From Chaunax sp. Z400 (taxonomy: Eukaryota; Chordata; Actinopteri; Lophiiformes; Chaunacidae), in NCBI GenBank assembly GCA_037577475.1, contig CM075197.1, forward strand, positions 25,653,150 to 25,717,149: a stretch of DNA of 64,000 nucleotides, written 5' to 3'. A program made the position numbers and the translations under genes. The notes beneath the pieces were generated by a model. The model saw only the letters and a program-made list of their open reading frames with translations. It did no database searches and had not been told where the DNA came from. The number at the start of each line of letters is the position of its first letter. Position 1 is the stretch's first letter. Below, piece after piece: positions 24,481 through 36,500 of the stretch.

Positions 24481-27400
24481 ACTCAGACTTTCTCTTCTTT
24501 CCTTTCACTAAACTGTATTTTACAGCCAGGATCTGATTTATTCATTTATTTAAGTACATAGCAAAAACCATTACCACACAGGAAGTTGAATCAACACCTC
24601 TTTAAAACTGTCAACAAAATGTGAACATAATAGCCTCTTAGAAGGGATTTTATTACAGAGCTGCTCCATTAGAATGAATTATTTTAGCTCGCTGTACCTA
24701 ATAAGCTGCCAGCTGAGTGGATAAACGAAGCTAGTTTGCTACAGCAGTCCTCAGATGTTCTCCTATACAAATACATGAAGAGAAAATACAGACGGATCAA
24801 CACAAAAGTCGAGAAATAGCAACACAACAGCACAAAATGCAACTAATATCAACAGGAAAATACACAAAACACGAGTTTCAATACAAGCAAATTTAATGGA
24901 ATGATCAAAACGTAAAACAGCTGATATTTCATTAATTGTTGATAACATGTTCTAATGTAAGCAGAATAATTGATGTCAATAACTTTAAACCCTCCTGTGA
25001 AACATCCATAAATGGATGCTGCTCTTTAAACAGACAATAATTATATGAATAAATATAAATAATATAATGTAAAATAAATATAAATTTAAAAAATAAAATA
25101 TCTTTTTAAGGGAAAGTTGAAAATATCTCACATTAATAAACATTTAATCTAATATATCATAAATAAATGACAAATACTCATTGCTGTTGTAACAGTAACT
25201 AATTGTTTATTTAGTCTCTTAACTTGTGAACTGGTTAAACTTTGGCCTCTCCCCCCTCCTCCCCTCCTCCCCCGCTGGCCAGCAGGTGTCTGTGTGAGGA
25301 TGAAAAAAAGACCTCTGTTCTCCACTGTCCCGGGAAATGAGCTGGAAAATGAGGGGCGGGGAGCCACACCTCCTTCTCAGGACCTGCTGCACTCCTCTTT
25401 TGGATGCTCTCTGTCTCTCTCCTCCTCGATCCGTGTTGTTTGAATACAGCTGTATGAATTTAACAGGGTGCTTAAACAGGCCGGCGATCTGTCACCCCCG
25501 TTGCTCCTACCACCTCCTCCCCCCTCCCTCCCTCCGTCCACCCCAAACCTGACCTCACTTGACTGGCGGAGCCAAACTTCCTCAGTCCTTCATTCGAACT
25601 CAATCTGCTTTCAGCTGCTCTCAAAGCCTGTTTTATGGGCGAAGGCCTTGTCAACAGCTTTAAGCCCCATTTTCTCCCACTAATGCTACAATCGACTTAG
25701 TGTTGTTGGATTAAGGCCCCTTCATGTTGTCATTATAATGATCTGGTTTGAGATTTGACCCCCTGATACCAGGAGTATGGTATCAGCATACTTAAAGTAT
25801 TACAATAGTGTAAGTATCATTGTGCAGTAAGATGTTCTCTGTCAGTGTTTGATTATTATATATGATGTTTTGGTCATTTTATTTTTGTTTCAATTGTTTT
25901 TTTGTTTGTTTGCTTGTTTTTTTTCACATTTTCGAACAAGTCCCCATCTGCTCCAGTTGTTTTGGAAAATCCTGCTTTTCCATTTCAGTCCATTTAAGCC
26001 CCTTTTCCACAGCATAGTACCAGCTCTACTCTATTCTACTCGACTGGACTGGACTCGGCTCGGCTTGGTTCTCTGCAGGTCGTTTTCCATTGCTGATGGG
26101 ACCTCCTCACGGTAGATTGGTGCAGCGCGAAACTGCCATCAGTCCAGACTTGTCACCCATTGAAAATGTTTGGTGAGCTATGAAACATAAACAGGGACAA
26201 AGGAGACCCTGAACTCTGGAGCAGAATGGAAAACATTCCACTTTCAAAATGACATCAGCTGATCTCCTCAGCTCCCAAACGCTGACAGTGTTGTTAAAAG
26301 AAGAGGTGATGCAACACACTGGTGAACATGACCCTGTCCAACTTTTTTGTGTCGCTGGCATCAAATTCTTAATGAGGATAAAATTTATAAAGTAAATTTT
26401 TCTGTTTCAACATTTGAAATGTTGTCTTTATGCTATTTTCAATTACATACTGTATGAGGTTTCAGTGATTTTCACATCATGGGATACCGTTCTTATTTAG
26501 ATTTTACACAGCCTCCCAACTGTTTTTGGAAACAGGTTCAATGTGTAAAAAGTTTGAAAAGCTAGAACAGATAATAAATAAAGAACACCCCGAAATAGTC
26601 ATGGGAAACTTGCAAAAGAAGTCCAGAAGGGACCAATCACAACCATCCAATCTGAGGATAAATAATAAGTATAAACCATTTAGATTTGATGCTCTCTGTT
26701 CTGATTAGACATCTTATTAGAACTTCTCATAGTTGTTGAGTATTTTTTTATTGACAATGTTTTTTTCCTTTTACTTGATGTCTTTTGTTCTTTACTTGAT
26801 ATCTGATCAAATATAAACCATCAGTCTTGTAAAATAATTTCTATTTGAGTTGAAGCCAAGTAACTTCAAGTGTCATTGACATTTAATAGAACTGAATGTG
26901 CTGAAAATCAGACTTGATAGAATCTCGTCCAACCAAATTAATTTTTGTCACAGTACGTATGAATCTACTTTTTAGGTGATAGTCGGTGAAGCTGCTCATC
27001 GGCTCCACGTTGAATAGAATGAATTATTGATGCTCAGCTGAAATCCGCCGTCCATTTAACTCCTATTTGAAACACGAGCTGCCATTGAAACCCTAATGTG
27101 TGAAAAGCCACCTGTAATGACTGTCAAATACAATCTGTATTCTCCACTGGGGAGTTGACCCCATTGTGGCCGTCAGAGGAGTCCCCCGGGGGAGCGTGTG
27201 AAGAGTGTGTCTACGCCATGAATGTGTGAAGCGTGTTGTGTGTTGTGAGGAGCCAGCAGCAGCAGGCAGAAGGCCAGAGGCTGTTGTCTGACACTGATTT
27301 GTAAAGGGAGACAATACGGCTCATTGACCTGCCCGGCTCCACTGTCTGTTGCACATACCTCGCCCGGCCCTCGCTGCTCTTTAAACACGAGCAGCAGATT

Positions 27401-29090
27401 GCCTCAGGCGCAGGGAGGGGAGGCCACAGGTTGCTTTGACAATGAGAAACCTCAGAGGAGACCGTATGAAGAGGGGGGATATTTTACAGAGAAAAAAATA
27501 TCCTGAAAACTTGGTTTTAAGATCTGAGGCTGAGTCAGAATCAGAATGTTCTAAAAATGATTGTTGTTCTTATATTATTGTGAGGTTTTATTTTTCATTC
27601 CCTCACAAACCATGTAAAACACTATCGCCTTGAAAAGTGCTGTATGAATAAAGTTTTTAAGATTTATTTATCTATCCTTTAGATAATTGCTTTAAGAAAT
27701 ATAAGATAAATACAGCAGAGACCTCGATACTGTTTCCTGCTAAATCTTGTCAGGATGTAAAAACTTTATAAAACAGTTTTTAAACTGGTGGCTCCTAAAC
27801 TTTCACTTAGAATGGATAGTAATAGAATATTTTGCTGTTATGTGGTTTATAAAAAGGTCTAAAACAGTGACTAAGGTGACATCGCCTAATAGATTTGTTC
27901 AAAAACACAAAGTTGGTCAATTTACTTTCATATAAGACGAAGAAACAAGCATAAAATAGTTCAATTTTCAATATTAAAAAAATAAATAAAATGCTTAAAA
28001 TCACCAAAATATCAGTACATGGGAGATGTGTACATAAAGTTTTGTGAAAAAAGATTGAATCGTTTTTTTTAGTTATTCCCCAGAAAACCTCCACTGAGAC
28101 AAACACACTCACAGAATGAGCTAAAGTTCAACTAGTAACCATGGAAACGAAACAATACAAAGGATAAAAGTTGCTAAATAGCAAAAAGCACCACTTCTGG
28201 ATTCGGGGAAGGAAAATAAAGGAGTTCTTACTTGAGAAGTTGTCTTTTTTTGTCTTGAAAAATATCAAAATGATTGACGAATTTTCAGAATTGTTTCTGA
28301 TTCTGTCAGTCAAATAATCAATTCAGTTATTAATTATCTCATCGCTATGTTTCTGAACAGATTAATTTGAATAATTTGCAGACATATTTATATTACATAT
28401 ACTAATTATATAGATATTTAATTATGACATAATATTATAATATTATAATAAAATAAAATATTATTAAATATCAATATAATGTTTAATCATATAGATATTT
28501 GATTAATAATAATATAATAATAATAACTGATAATTTAATATATTATCATAACTACATATAATATTAAATATCAATTATATTACATAGATATTTGAATTTA
28601 AATTATTTTATTATTAAGTACCAAACCAATTATAAGTTAATACAAAAACAATCTGAACCAAACAGTTCCTGCAGCGGGATTTTCCATCCTTCCACACTCG
28701 GACATCTTTCCTCTGCTGCTCCCGTTGTAAACAAACACCATCATCCTTTTGTCATCCATTCCCATTGTCAGAGTCTGGATGTGACCTTTCCTCTCCTCTC
28801 TCTGCTCTCACCCCTCGCAGCCTTTTCTTTTCCTCCCCTCTTTCTTTCACTGCCGAAGACAAGCTGTTGCTCTGTCCCTGCGGGCCACTCCCTCCCTTGT
28901 CCTCTTTTCTCCTCCCCTCCATCCCTCTCTCTCTCTCTCCCCTGCTCTCCATCTTTTCGTCCTCTCCCCACCTGTTGGAGCAATTGTTGCTCAGGCCACA
29001 TTGTTGTCTTCTTCTTATTTTATTTCAGTCACGAGGGTCCACGCCCCCCTTCTACGGTCTTGTTCCTCCCCTCTGTGCCACTCCCTCACC
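24481..29090. other. Gene-poor interval upstream of ccndx
   Basis: No coding exon recognised. It contains a decayed transposon (26030-26545), very AT-rich DNA (24950-25200, 28300-28640), a GC-rich non-repetitive block (about 27150-27430) and a C/T-rich tract (28770-29030) leading into the ccndx promoter. The ORFs of the C/T tract are rich in Ser, Pro and Leu because of composition. Confidence 0.6.
26030..26545 (+). mobile_element. Decayed Tc1/mariner-like element, 3' transposase fragment
   Basis: From about 26143 the plus strand reads PDLSPIENVW, the signature around the last catalytic acid of Tc1/mariner transposases, then AMKHKQGQRRP and TLEQ, with in-frame stops at both junctions. The 3' end (26485-26540) has 'ttttacacagcctcccaact' followed by 'tttttggaaacagg', typical of the terminus of these fish elements. 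The 5' half is missing; 26030-26100 ('ggactcggctcggcttgg') may belong to a second repeat. Not functional. Confidence 0.65.
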
Positions 29091-29099
29091 CCTGCTGGG

Positions 29100-29106
29100 T
29101 ATAAAA
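29100..29106 (+). promoter_or_regulatory. ccndx: TATA box of ccndx
   Basis: A perfect TATAAAA 193 bp upstream of the ATG, which puts the start of transcription near 29130. It is preceded by a C/T-rich, CACCC-containing stretch. Most other genes here have no TATA box, so this one may be under tight tissue or stage control. Confidence 0.7.
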
Positions 29107-29292
29107 GTCAGATACAAGAGTTGAGGAGTGATTTTCAGCAGAGCCACAGAAAGACTAAACTATTTTTAAAAGTGCAAAGGAGGATCTGTGAGGATTTCCC
29201 AGCTTCCTCCGCTCACAGAGGGAGACTAGCTGCTGCCTGACTTTGCAACTTGGACATAAACAAGCTCTTATTTTACCCAGCAGGCTGTGCAG

Positions 29293-30855
29293 ATGGACAA
29301 AGGCATGTCTGTGTCTCTGTGGTGCGAGGAGGTGGAGGACGACCAGAGTCAGGACCAGGGCCAGGCTGAGGCCCAGGGCCACATCACAGGCTCCTCTCAG
29401 CTGCGGGCCGCCTGGGACCCCACAGTGTCCGGGCATCGCGTCATCCAGAGGCTGCTTCATGTGGAGGAGAGGTACATGCCCTCCATGCTCTACATCACCC
29501 TAATCCAGAGGGATCCGGAGCGCAGGGAGGAGCTCGCCAAATGGGCCCTGGAGGTACGAAAGTCCCTTCTCTGTGTTCCTGATGAGTGATGTCATCCTTC
29601 AGGTGTGACACTGACATCTCACACCCTTTTTTTTCCTCCCTCCAGGTGTGCTGCGAGTGCGGTTGTGACGAGGCAGTGTTCCCCCTGTCTGTCTCTCTGA
29701 TGGATCGCTTCCTGTCTGCCTCTCTGTCTCTACCTGTCTCACCGTTCTGCCTCGGTGCCGGCTGCATCCTCATCGCCTCCAAACTCACAGAGTGCGACAA
29801 CGTCACCGCTGACACCCTCTGTGCTGCAGCTGAATACAGCTTTCAGCCTTCCAGCCTGAGGGTAAGTTGGTCACACAGCAGCCACACAGTAGCTATGGGT
29901 TGATATCGTCGCCACCTTTAATCCAACTCAGTCTGGCATTGAGTTAAACCTCGATTACAAGAGTTGCAGCAGCAGCTGATGGAAAGAAAATGTTACTGAT
30001 TTATTTCTCTTGAACCTTAGGATCCCTATCAACCAGCTTAAAACATTCATTTCTAAACCGGGGCTGCAACCAACTTTTTTCAATACTGATTTTTATCTAT
30101 ATTTGATCAATCAAAGAATTTATTGTACATTAGATATAATAATGACAGATGCCTCAAAATTAGGAAATGGAGCGTGTCATCCTGGCCACCCTCCGGTGGG
30201 ATACAGCAGCAGTGACTCCGCAGGACTTCCTTCCACATTTCCTTGCATCCATGGGGGAGAGAGGAGACAGCAGTGACTCTGAGAGGGACCTGTTCTCCAC
30301 GCTGCGGCGACACAGCGACACGCTGGCTGCCATGTGTGCCTGTGACTCCCGCTTTCTGGGAGCACCACCGTCACTTGTTGCTGCAGCATCACTGAACTGT
30401 GCCCTGCGAGGTCTGGGCAACAGGGGCCCCTCTCAGCTGGCTGTTATGGGTGAAACACTGGCGGAGCTCTGCCAGACAGACCTGGTGAGTAAACCTGAAG
30501 GCAGGCCTGTTTATTTGATTTTTAATTTTTATATTTTTTTGTATAAGAGATGAGAGTTGCAAGAATATCCAGTTTTGTGCAGATAGACTAACAATACTTG
30601 TGTTTTTAAGGATGTGCTTTTTTTTTTTACAGTCATGCCAAATAAAAGAGGAGATTTGCTTCTATTATAAAAAATAATTGATTTTATGCATGTCCTGCTT
30701 CCCAGGCAGTGCTGCACTGCTACAGTGAGATGATCGAATATGCCCTCCGACAGCGGCTGAGGAGTGGGCTTCAGCAGGGACCCATGGAGAAAGATGAGGA
30801 GGTGGAGAACGAAAGGGCCGGGACGCCTACTGACATGAGAGAGATTGATTTCTAA
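29293..30855 (+). CDS. ccndx: Divergent D-type cyclin, best matched to cyclin Dx
   Basis: Exons: 29293-29553, 29646-29861, 30164-30484 and 30706-30855; 315 aa. D-type cyclins bind CDK4/6 and start RB phosphorylation in G1. It has the RB-binding LxCxE near the N-terminus (LWCEE, residues 10-14), the cyclin box (YMPSMLY, AKWALEVCCE, VFPLSVSLMDRFLS, LIASKLTE) with the CDK-contact lysine in ASKL, the second fold (LRWDTAAVTPQDFLPHFLASM; ACDSRFLGAPPSLVAAASLN), and a C-terminus GTPTDMREIDF that matches the TPTDVRDVD degron tail of cyclins D1-D3. The rest differs from D1-D3, which points to the separate Dx group of fish and frogs, reported from motor neuron precursors and absent from mammals. The exon 3 acceptor (attag) lies in AT-rich DNA but keeps frame and alignment. 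A TATA box stands 193 bp upstream. Confidence 0.88.
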
Positions 30856-31559
30856 ATCAACTGCTGCATCAATCAGAACCTCTCAAATTCATCAGTCAAA
30901 CTGATATAAATTGATTATGACCTCAAAATACTCTGACATGTTTTTATATTTTGAAATTATTTTATTGAGTGACGATTAATTTATTTTCAATTTATTTATT
31001 TGTAAACAGTTTTTATGTGTTTATCATATGCCATATTTTATTATGTACTGTATTTCTATCAATTTAATGTAGGCTTAGATGTTATTTTGACAGAAAATAT
31101 TTATACCTTTAACTTATTATGACGTGCAATTGTTGATTCTTTTGATGTTAAGTTATTTCAATTTGCCATGACTTTGTGTTTTTGTACTGAATTAAATATA
31201 CATCTATTTTTCAAAGCAATTAAACGTTTAAAACGTTTGTATTATGCTGCCTTCACTTACGTTTAATAAGGTAGTAATTCTTAAAATTAAGTTTGTGTTA
31301 CAATCCATCCACTTTTGGTGGAACATAAAAAGGACAAGTGACAAGATTAAATGTAATGGTGTCTGATTTAGACTATTTAAGAATGTGCCTAATTTGTTAT
31401 TATGAGATGACATCACTTTCACTATCACAGCTCAACAATTCGATGATAACCAAATAATTTTTTCCTTTTAATCATATTATTTCTAATCGTACCTGAAAGC
31501 AGCATCTTGGACCGAGTTCTAATCATACTATGGCGACGCTATGACCCTCCTTCTCTGCC
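30856..31559 (+). terminator. ccndx: ccndx 3'UTR with weak polyadenylation signals
   Basis: AT-rich DNA after the stop codon, with ATTTA-type words. Variant signals ATTAAA occur at 31191-31196 and 31219-31224; the mRNA probably ends near 31240. Nothing else is seen up to the nucb1 upstream region. Confidence 0.45.
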
Positions 31560-31799
31560 TCTGATTGGCTTACTTTGATATACTTACTCTAATTCTAACC
31601 AATCATCACCCCTAAAAGCCAATATCTACTACAACTAGCCAATAGTAGGGTGAGACCAGACACCAGAGTAGGGTGGGTCATACCTTCACCGTAGTACGAT
31701 TCGAAATTTAGCAGCCTTTTCCTCGTGATGACGTCAATTTTATCCGACTCTAACAACCGTGATTTGAGCATTGGAGCCGATATTAAAAACCTAAGAGCG
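31560..31799 (+). promoter_or_regulatory. nucb1: Probable nucb1 promoter and noncoding first exon
   Basis: CCAAT boxes lie at 31599-31603, 31619-31623 and 31639-31643, same strand and exactly 20 bp apart, with an inverted one (ATTGG) at 31564-31568. A perfect CRE (TGACGTCA) is at 31739-31746. A good donor (GAGCG|gtaaga) ends a possible noncoding exon at 31799, about 1.7 kb before the coding start, and an acceptor (tttgtag) before 33488 could complete that intron. Assignment to nucb1 is by position and orientation. Confidence 0.5.
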
Positions 31800-33507
31800 G
31801 TAAGAGTAAAGACATTTAATGTTAATATATTTTGTGGTATACAAGATTGTATTCGTGGTTTTAATAGCGTTTGACAAAGAGTTCATTAAAATCGTAAGAT
31901 AGAAGAGAGACAACGCAGAAAGAACTGCGCTATAGACGTCTCTGTAGCTTAGGGCTACGGAAATGCATTGGGTTCGTTCTTATGTCACCTGTAAAACGAA
32001 AAAGGAAATACTTTAAAATGCTGTTAAAACCCAAAAATGATGTACTTTATCCCTAACTGTTGGTTTTATCGCACAGGTCATCACACCTACCGGAAGGTCA
32101 GCTTTATTTTATGGCCTCCCCTGATCCATATTCGTGTTGTTATTAAGCTAGGTAGCCACTAGCTACAAACGCGAACAATATAATATCATACTAATATTCA
32201 GCTTAAACCGTGTTATAGCTTCCATCTACTGACATGTCTGGCATCATAAACTAAATCTACCCTGTTAATTCAGCTCTCAAAAGAAATTTACTGCTCAAAG
32301 TTGACTGTCACACCAAACTCCATTTGAGAAACCCAATATTACTGTTCATTCGTATTGTCAGGAAAGAAAATGTAAGAAAATAAATAAACTTAGACCTTTT
32401 TCCAATGTCTTAAGTCTCCTGATGAATTCGTTATACAATGTACCCACCACCCAGCAACCAATAATACCAAAATCATGTCCAGCAGGTACAGCCAAACATA
32501 GTCAGATGAGTTCAGAGAGTACTAAGATCCTATTGTTATCAGTTATTAAGTTTTCGTAAAGGTTGGTATCTTCCTGAGTGAGCCTTGGGCTTGTGTCATA
32601 ATAGTAAATAGGCAAATACAAACACGAGAAACTCTGACTGCACCTTTTAAATGAAAGTCCAGATTTAAAATGTATTTAGTTGTGTGTCCAGTCTAATCTG
32701 GAATAAGACTCATCCTCCCCCCAAGTTGTCATGATGAGATGCAACAGGCCGATATTGTTCCTGGTTAACCAGGGCTGTCTGCCAGTGTTTGTCTGGTCTA
32801 CATAACGCTACAATAGATGCACTATTGTGGAATGATAAGTATTCACCACCCTGGTGACTTGTCTGGTGGACTACCACTCCTCCAGCATGCCAGTGGTTGG
32901 ATCCCATGTTGTCCCAGCTGTGACATTCTTGCAGATATCATTTCTCCCCAATGTTTGTGCTTCTTTTATAGGAGTGGGTTAGTTTAACAAGGGAGTGGTG
33001 ATTTAGGATTAGCTGGATAAAGACACTGTGAGCATTTCTCTTAAATCCATTTAGTGTACAAACAAAACTCTGTATTATACTCTAAAGTTCAGTTTCATTA
33101 GACACACCAATTCAGACAGCAGGAAATGACCAGAAACCCTAATAGAGGTAATAATATGTAGTAATTAACAATTACCAGATGTCTTTAAAATATAACATCT
33201 TCAATATGATCTGAAAAAGGACAATCAGACACACAAAGTGTATTGTTCTATAGATTGCATGTGAGCATGTGTCATCTTTGAATAATCGTGATGTAGTGTA
33301 ATTTAATATTTCACTGAAAAAATGTGTCACTCATGTTGAAGAGTACATAGCAATTTGTGAAAGGATCATATATACACATAGAGGACTGTGGTTAGTTTTC
33401 TCACACATCTCTGCCTCTTATTCTTTCCTGTGCTAATATCTTAGCTTGTTAGCCTAAGGTTTGCCTATAGGGCTGTAATATTTGTAGCTGGGTTTTTTTG
33501 AAGGAGG
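31800..33507 (+). other. nucb1: Putative nucb1 5'UTR intron
   Basis: No coding exon or clear repeat family seen. AT-rich unique-looking sequence between the candidate first exon and the exon holding the signal peptide. Confidence 0.4.
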
Positions 33508-36500
33508 ATGAACTTGAAACCTGGCTGGCTGCTGCTTCTATCCATCTCTGCTGGGGTCCTGTCTGTGCCTATTGATCGCAATGTAGGCAACCAGGAAGTG
33601 AAAGAGGAAGTGCAGGAGGAGGAGAATGGGGTAACAGTCTCAGTATTCTTAGTCACCTATCGTGAGGTTTTTGTTTGTTTTTGTTGAGCTTCAGGTTGTT
33701 TGAATAATTTGTTCTTTATGACACACTCTTGCAGGACACTGGCCTGTACTATGACCGGTACCTCAGAGAGGTGATAGAGGTTTTGGAGACAGACCCTCAC
33801 TTCAGAGAGAAACTGCAAACAGCGAACACAGAGGACATCAAGGTCAGCATCATCTTATTTATTTTATTTTATTTTTTCAAACACAGTAGACTGTGTAAAA
33901 TTCAGTTAGTTATTCCTAGGACTAGATGATTTTAATCCCTTGGTAGTTACACTATCCTAACGGCGTCTTGGCTTAACCTATAATGACACTCACTCGCTTA
34001 CCTCAGCCAAGCCCACACAGTCCTACACGTCTGTTTAGTTTGTCTGACCCATGTCCCGCCCATCCACAAAGTTTTGTAGAAATTGGTTTAGTAGTTTTTG
34101 CATAATTAGGGAAAATGTTGAAAAACACCCTTTCTCACAATGTTAAAGAAAGTTGAAAAGAATTCCTGTATTCGCCCCTTTATGTAGATCTGCAGCAAAA
34201 TGTAACAGGTTCTTTCCTGGCCCCTGTTCCATCCATCTGCCAAGTTCCATGGAAATCTGTCCAGCAGTTTTTGTGTAATCCTGTTAACTCTCCTTGAGTT
34301 CTCACTCTTTCTCTCTTCATTTGTGGGTGTTTACCTTTACATACAAACGGAGGATCTGACATTTAATCTGTTCTTCTCACCTGTGATGTCTCGCGGTCTC
34401 CTTCAGAATGGTCGCCTCAGTAAAGAGCTGGACCTGGTCAGTCACCATGTCAGGACTCGTCTGGATGAGCTGAAGCGTCAGGAGGTTTCACGCCTCAGGA
34501 TGCTGCTAAAGGCCAAACTGGACAGCACCAACATTCAGAGTGAGTGGACTAGTCTGAGGAAGATTTAATGAAAGATCCCTGGGTAGAACATTGGATGGAT
34601 AGCATGAGATCACCAATGTGGTACTGTCTTTTTACAAGACATTTAATTATGTATTATGTCATGGTCTGGTCTGGTCTTAATAAGTCTCTTTAATGAATAT
34701 AATAAATGTAAATATTCACTTTATGCTGTTCGTATTTTCAACAGGCTTGATGATGCAGATTAGAAGGATTAGCATTGCGAGAGGCTTGTAGCCTCCATAC
34801 AAAGATGTGTTCAGTATTGTCAGGATGTGATGGAGATCATGTGGGTCAGAAGTCGTCTTGTGTTTGGTGACTGGTGTATCTGCCTTGAAGCCCTACAGAT
34901 GGACCACGCCTCTCTGCTGAAGCAGTTTGAACATCTGGATCCCCACAACCAAAACACGTTTGAGGCCAAAGACCTTGAGCTGCTGATCTCAACGGTAAGA
35001 CCCTCCAGCGATTATCAAGAAACTGCTTATTGTTCTGAATACATTTTAATGTAACACCGGAAACAATAAGTCCCCTACGTCCCAGCAGAATAATTATCAC
35101 ACTGATTAGATCTAAAGGTGCTACAATTACACATCAAAACAACCTGTTACTGATTCCAGAGTCCACGAACATTTAGATTACAGCCTCTGTCTGGCTCTTT
35201 GTCCAGGCCACCAAAGACCTGGAGAACTACGACGCCGAGAGACACGAGGAGTTCAAACGCTATGAGATGCTGAAGGAGCACGAAAGACGGGAGTACCTGA
35301 AGGGCCTGGACCAGGAGAAGAGGGAGAAGGAAGAGAAGAGACTGCAGAAGCTGCAGGAGAAACACCGCCAGCACCCCAAAGTCAATGCTCCGGTAGGTAT
35401 AAATGCACTCATGTTGGATTTCGGTGGAAGGGAATGAAGCTCTCTTATGTGTTTCTACTCTCTCCCCAACATCCAGGGCAGTGTTGCTCAGTTACAAGAA
35501 GTTTGGGAGGAGACGGACGGACTGGATCCTCAGGAGTTCAACCCCAAAACATTTTTTAAACTGCATGGTGAGTGACTCGTCTTTTCCTTTATTCATGTCA
35601 TGCTCACAAGTTCGATGTTAACAATGTTCGTTTCTTCTCTGACCTGTGTAGATACTAATGAAGATGATGTTTTAGATGAGCAAGAGTTAGAGGCTCTATT
35701 TACTAAAGAGGTAAGGAACCCTACCGTACATCATAATCTTTTGGCAAAACCCTTTATTACAGTGTTTCCCCTAAGTTTATTGGTTGTGGGGGTGAATAGG
35801 TAGGCTATTGTACATTTATTATACTCATCAGTTCTCTTCATCATCCTGGCCACATGGTGTAGCCATCGCCTTGACTTTAATTCTGCTCTGAGTTCATGAT
35901 ATATGGTGTAATTAATTTTACATTTTTATTTACTTTTGCACCAAACCTTATCAAGTCTCGTAGAGCCAGCAGGAGCATTTCCTCTCTGACTGCCAAGATG
36001 GGTCAAAGCCCGTCTTCCTGTGGTTGTCAGAGGGTGCAGCTGTGTCAGTGCTCAGGGCAGGGCTAGCTTTCCTCCCGTCAGCAGCAGAGGAGCTATTAGC
36101 ATCCTCGCCACTGTTGCCAGGTTCAGGTTGGGTGGCGGAAGGTGGCGTAGCGACATGTTACTGTCACTCAACCTCTCTCCTCTACTTCGCTCTGTGTGTC
36201 TGTGTGTGAAGCATGGATAAGCCCCGCCCTCGGTAGGAACACCAGACCATGAGCAGAGGAGAGATGAGATAATGACTTAACTTTCATTTCTGGGCAAACT
36301 GTTCCTTTAAAATGTCATGACAGAATATCAAAAATGGATGTTCATCTGTTTGATAGTGTAGCTGTTTCTTCTGAGTTCATCTTTAAAAGTTAGAGGCTTT
36401 CAGCTGATAGCTGTGAAATGTGCAGCATCAATGTGGCAACTTAACATCTGTTCATCCCCCTCCTCCAGCTGGAGAAGGTCTACGACCCAAAGAATGAGGA

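Noticed and set aside
28592..29124. Plus-strand ORFs rich in Ser, Pro and Leu
   Set aside because: They result from the C/T-rich tract before the ccndx promoter, and run across the TATA box and start site region.
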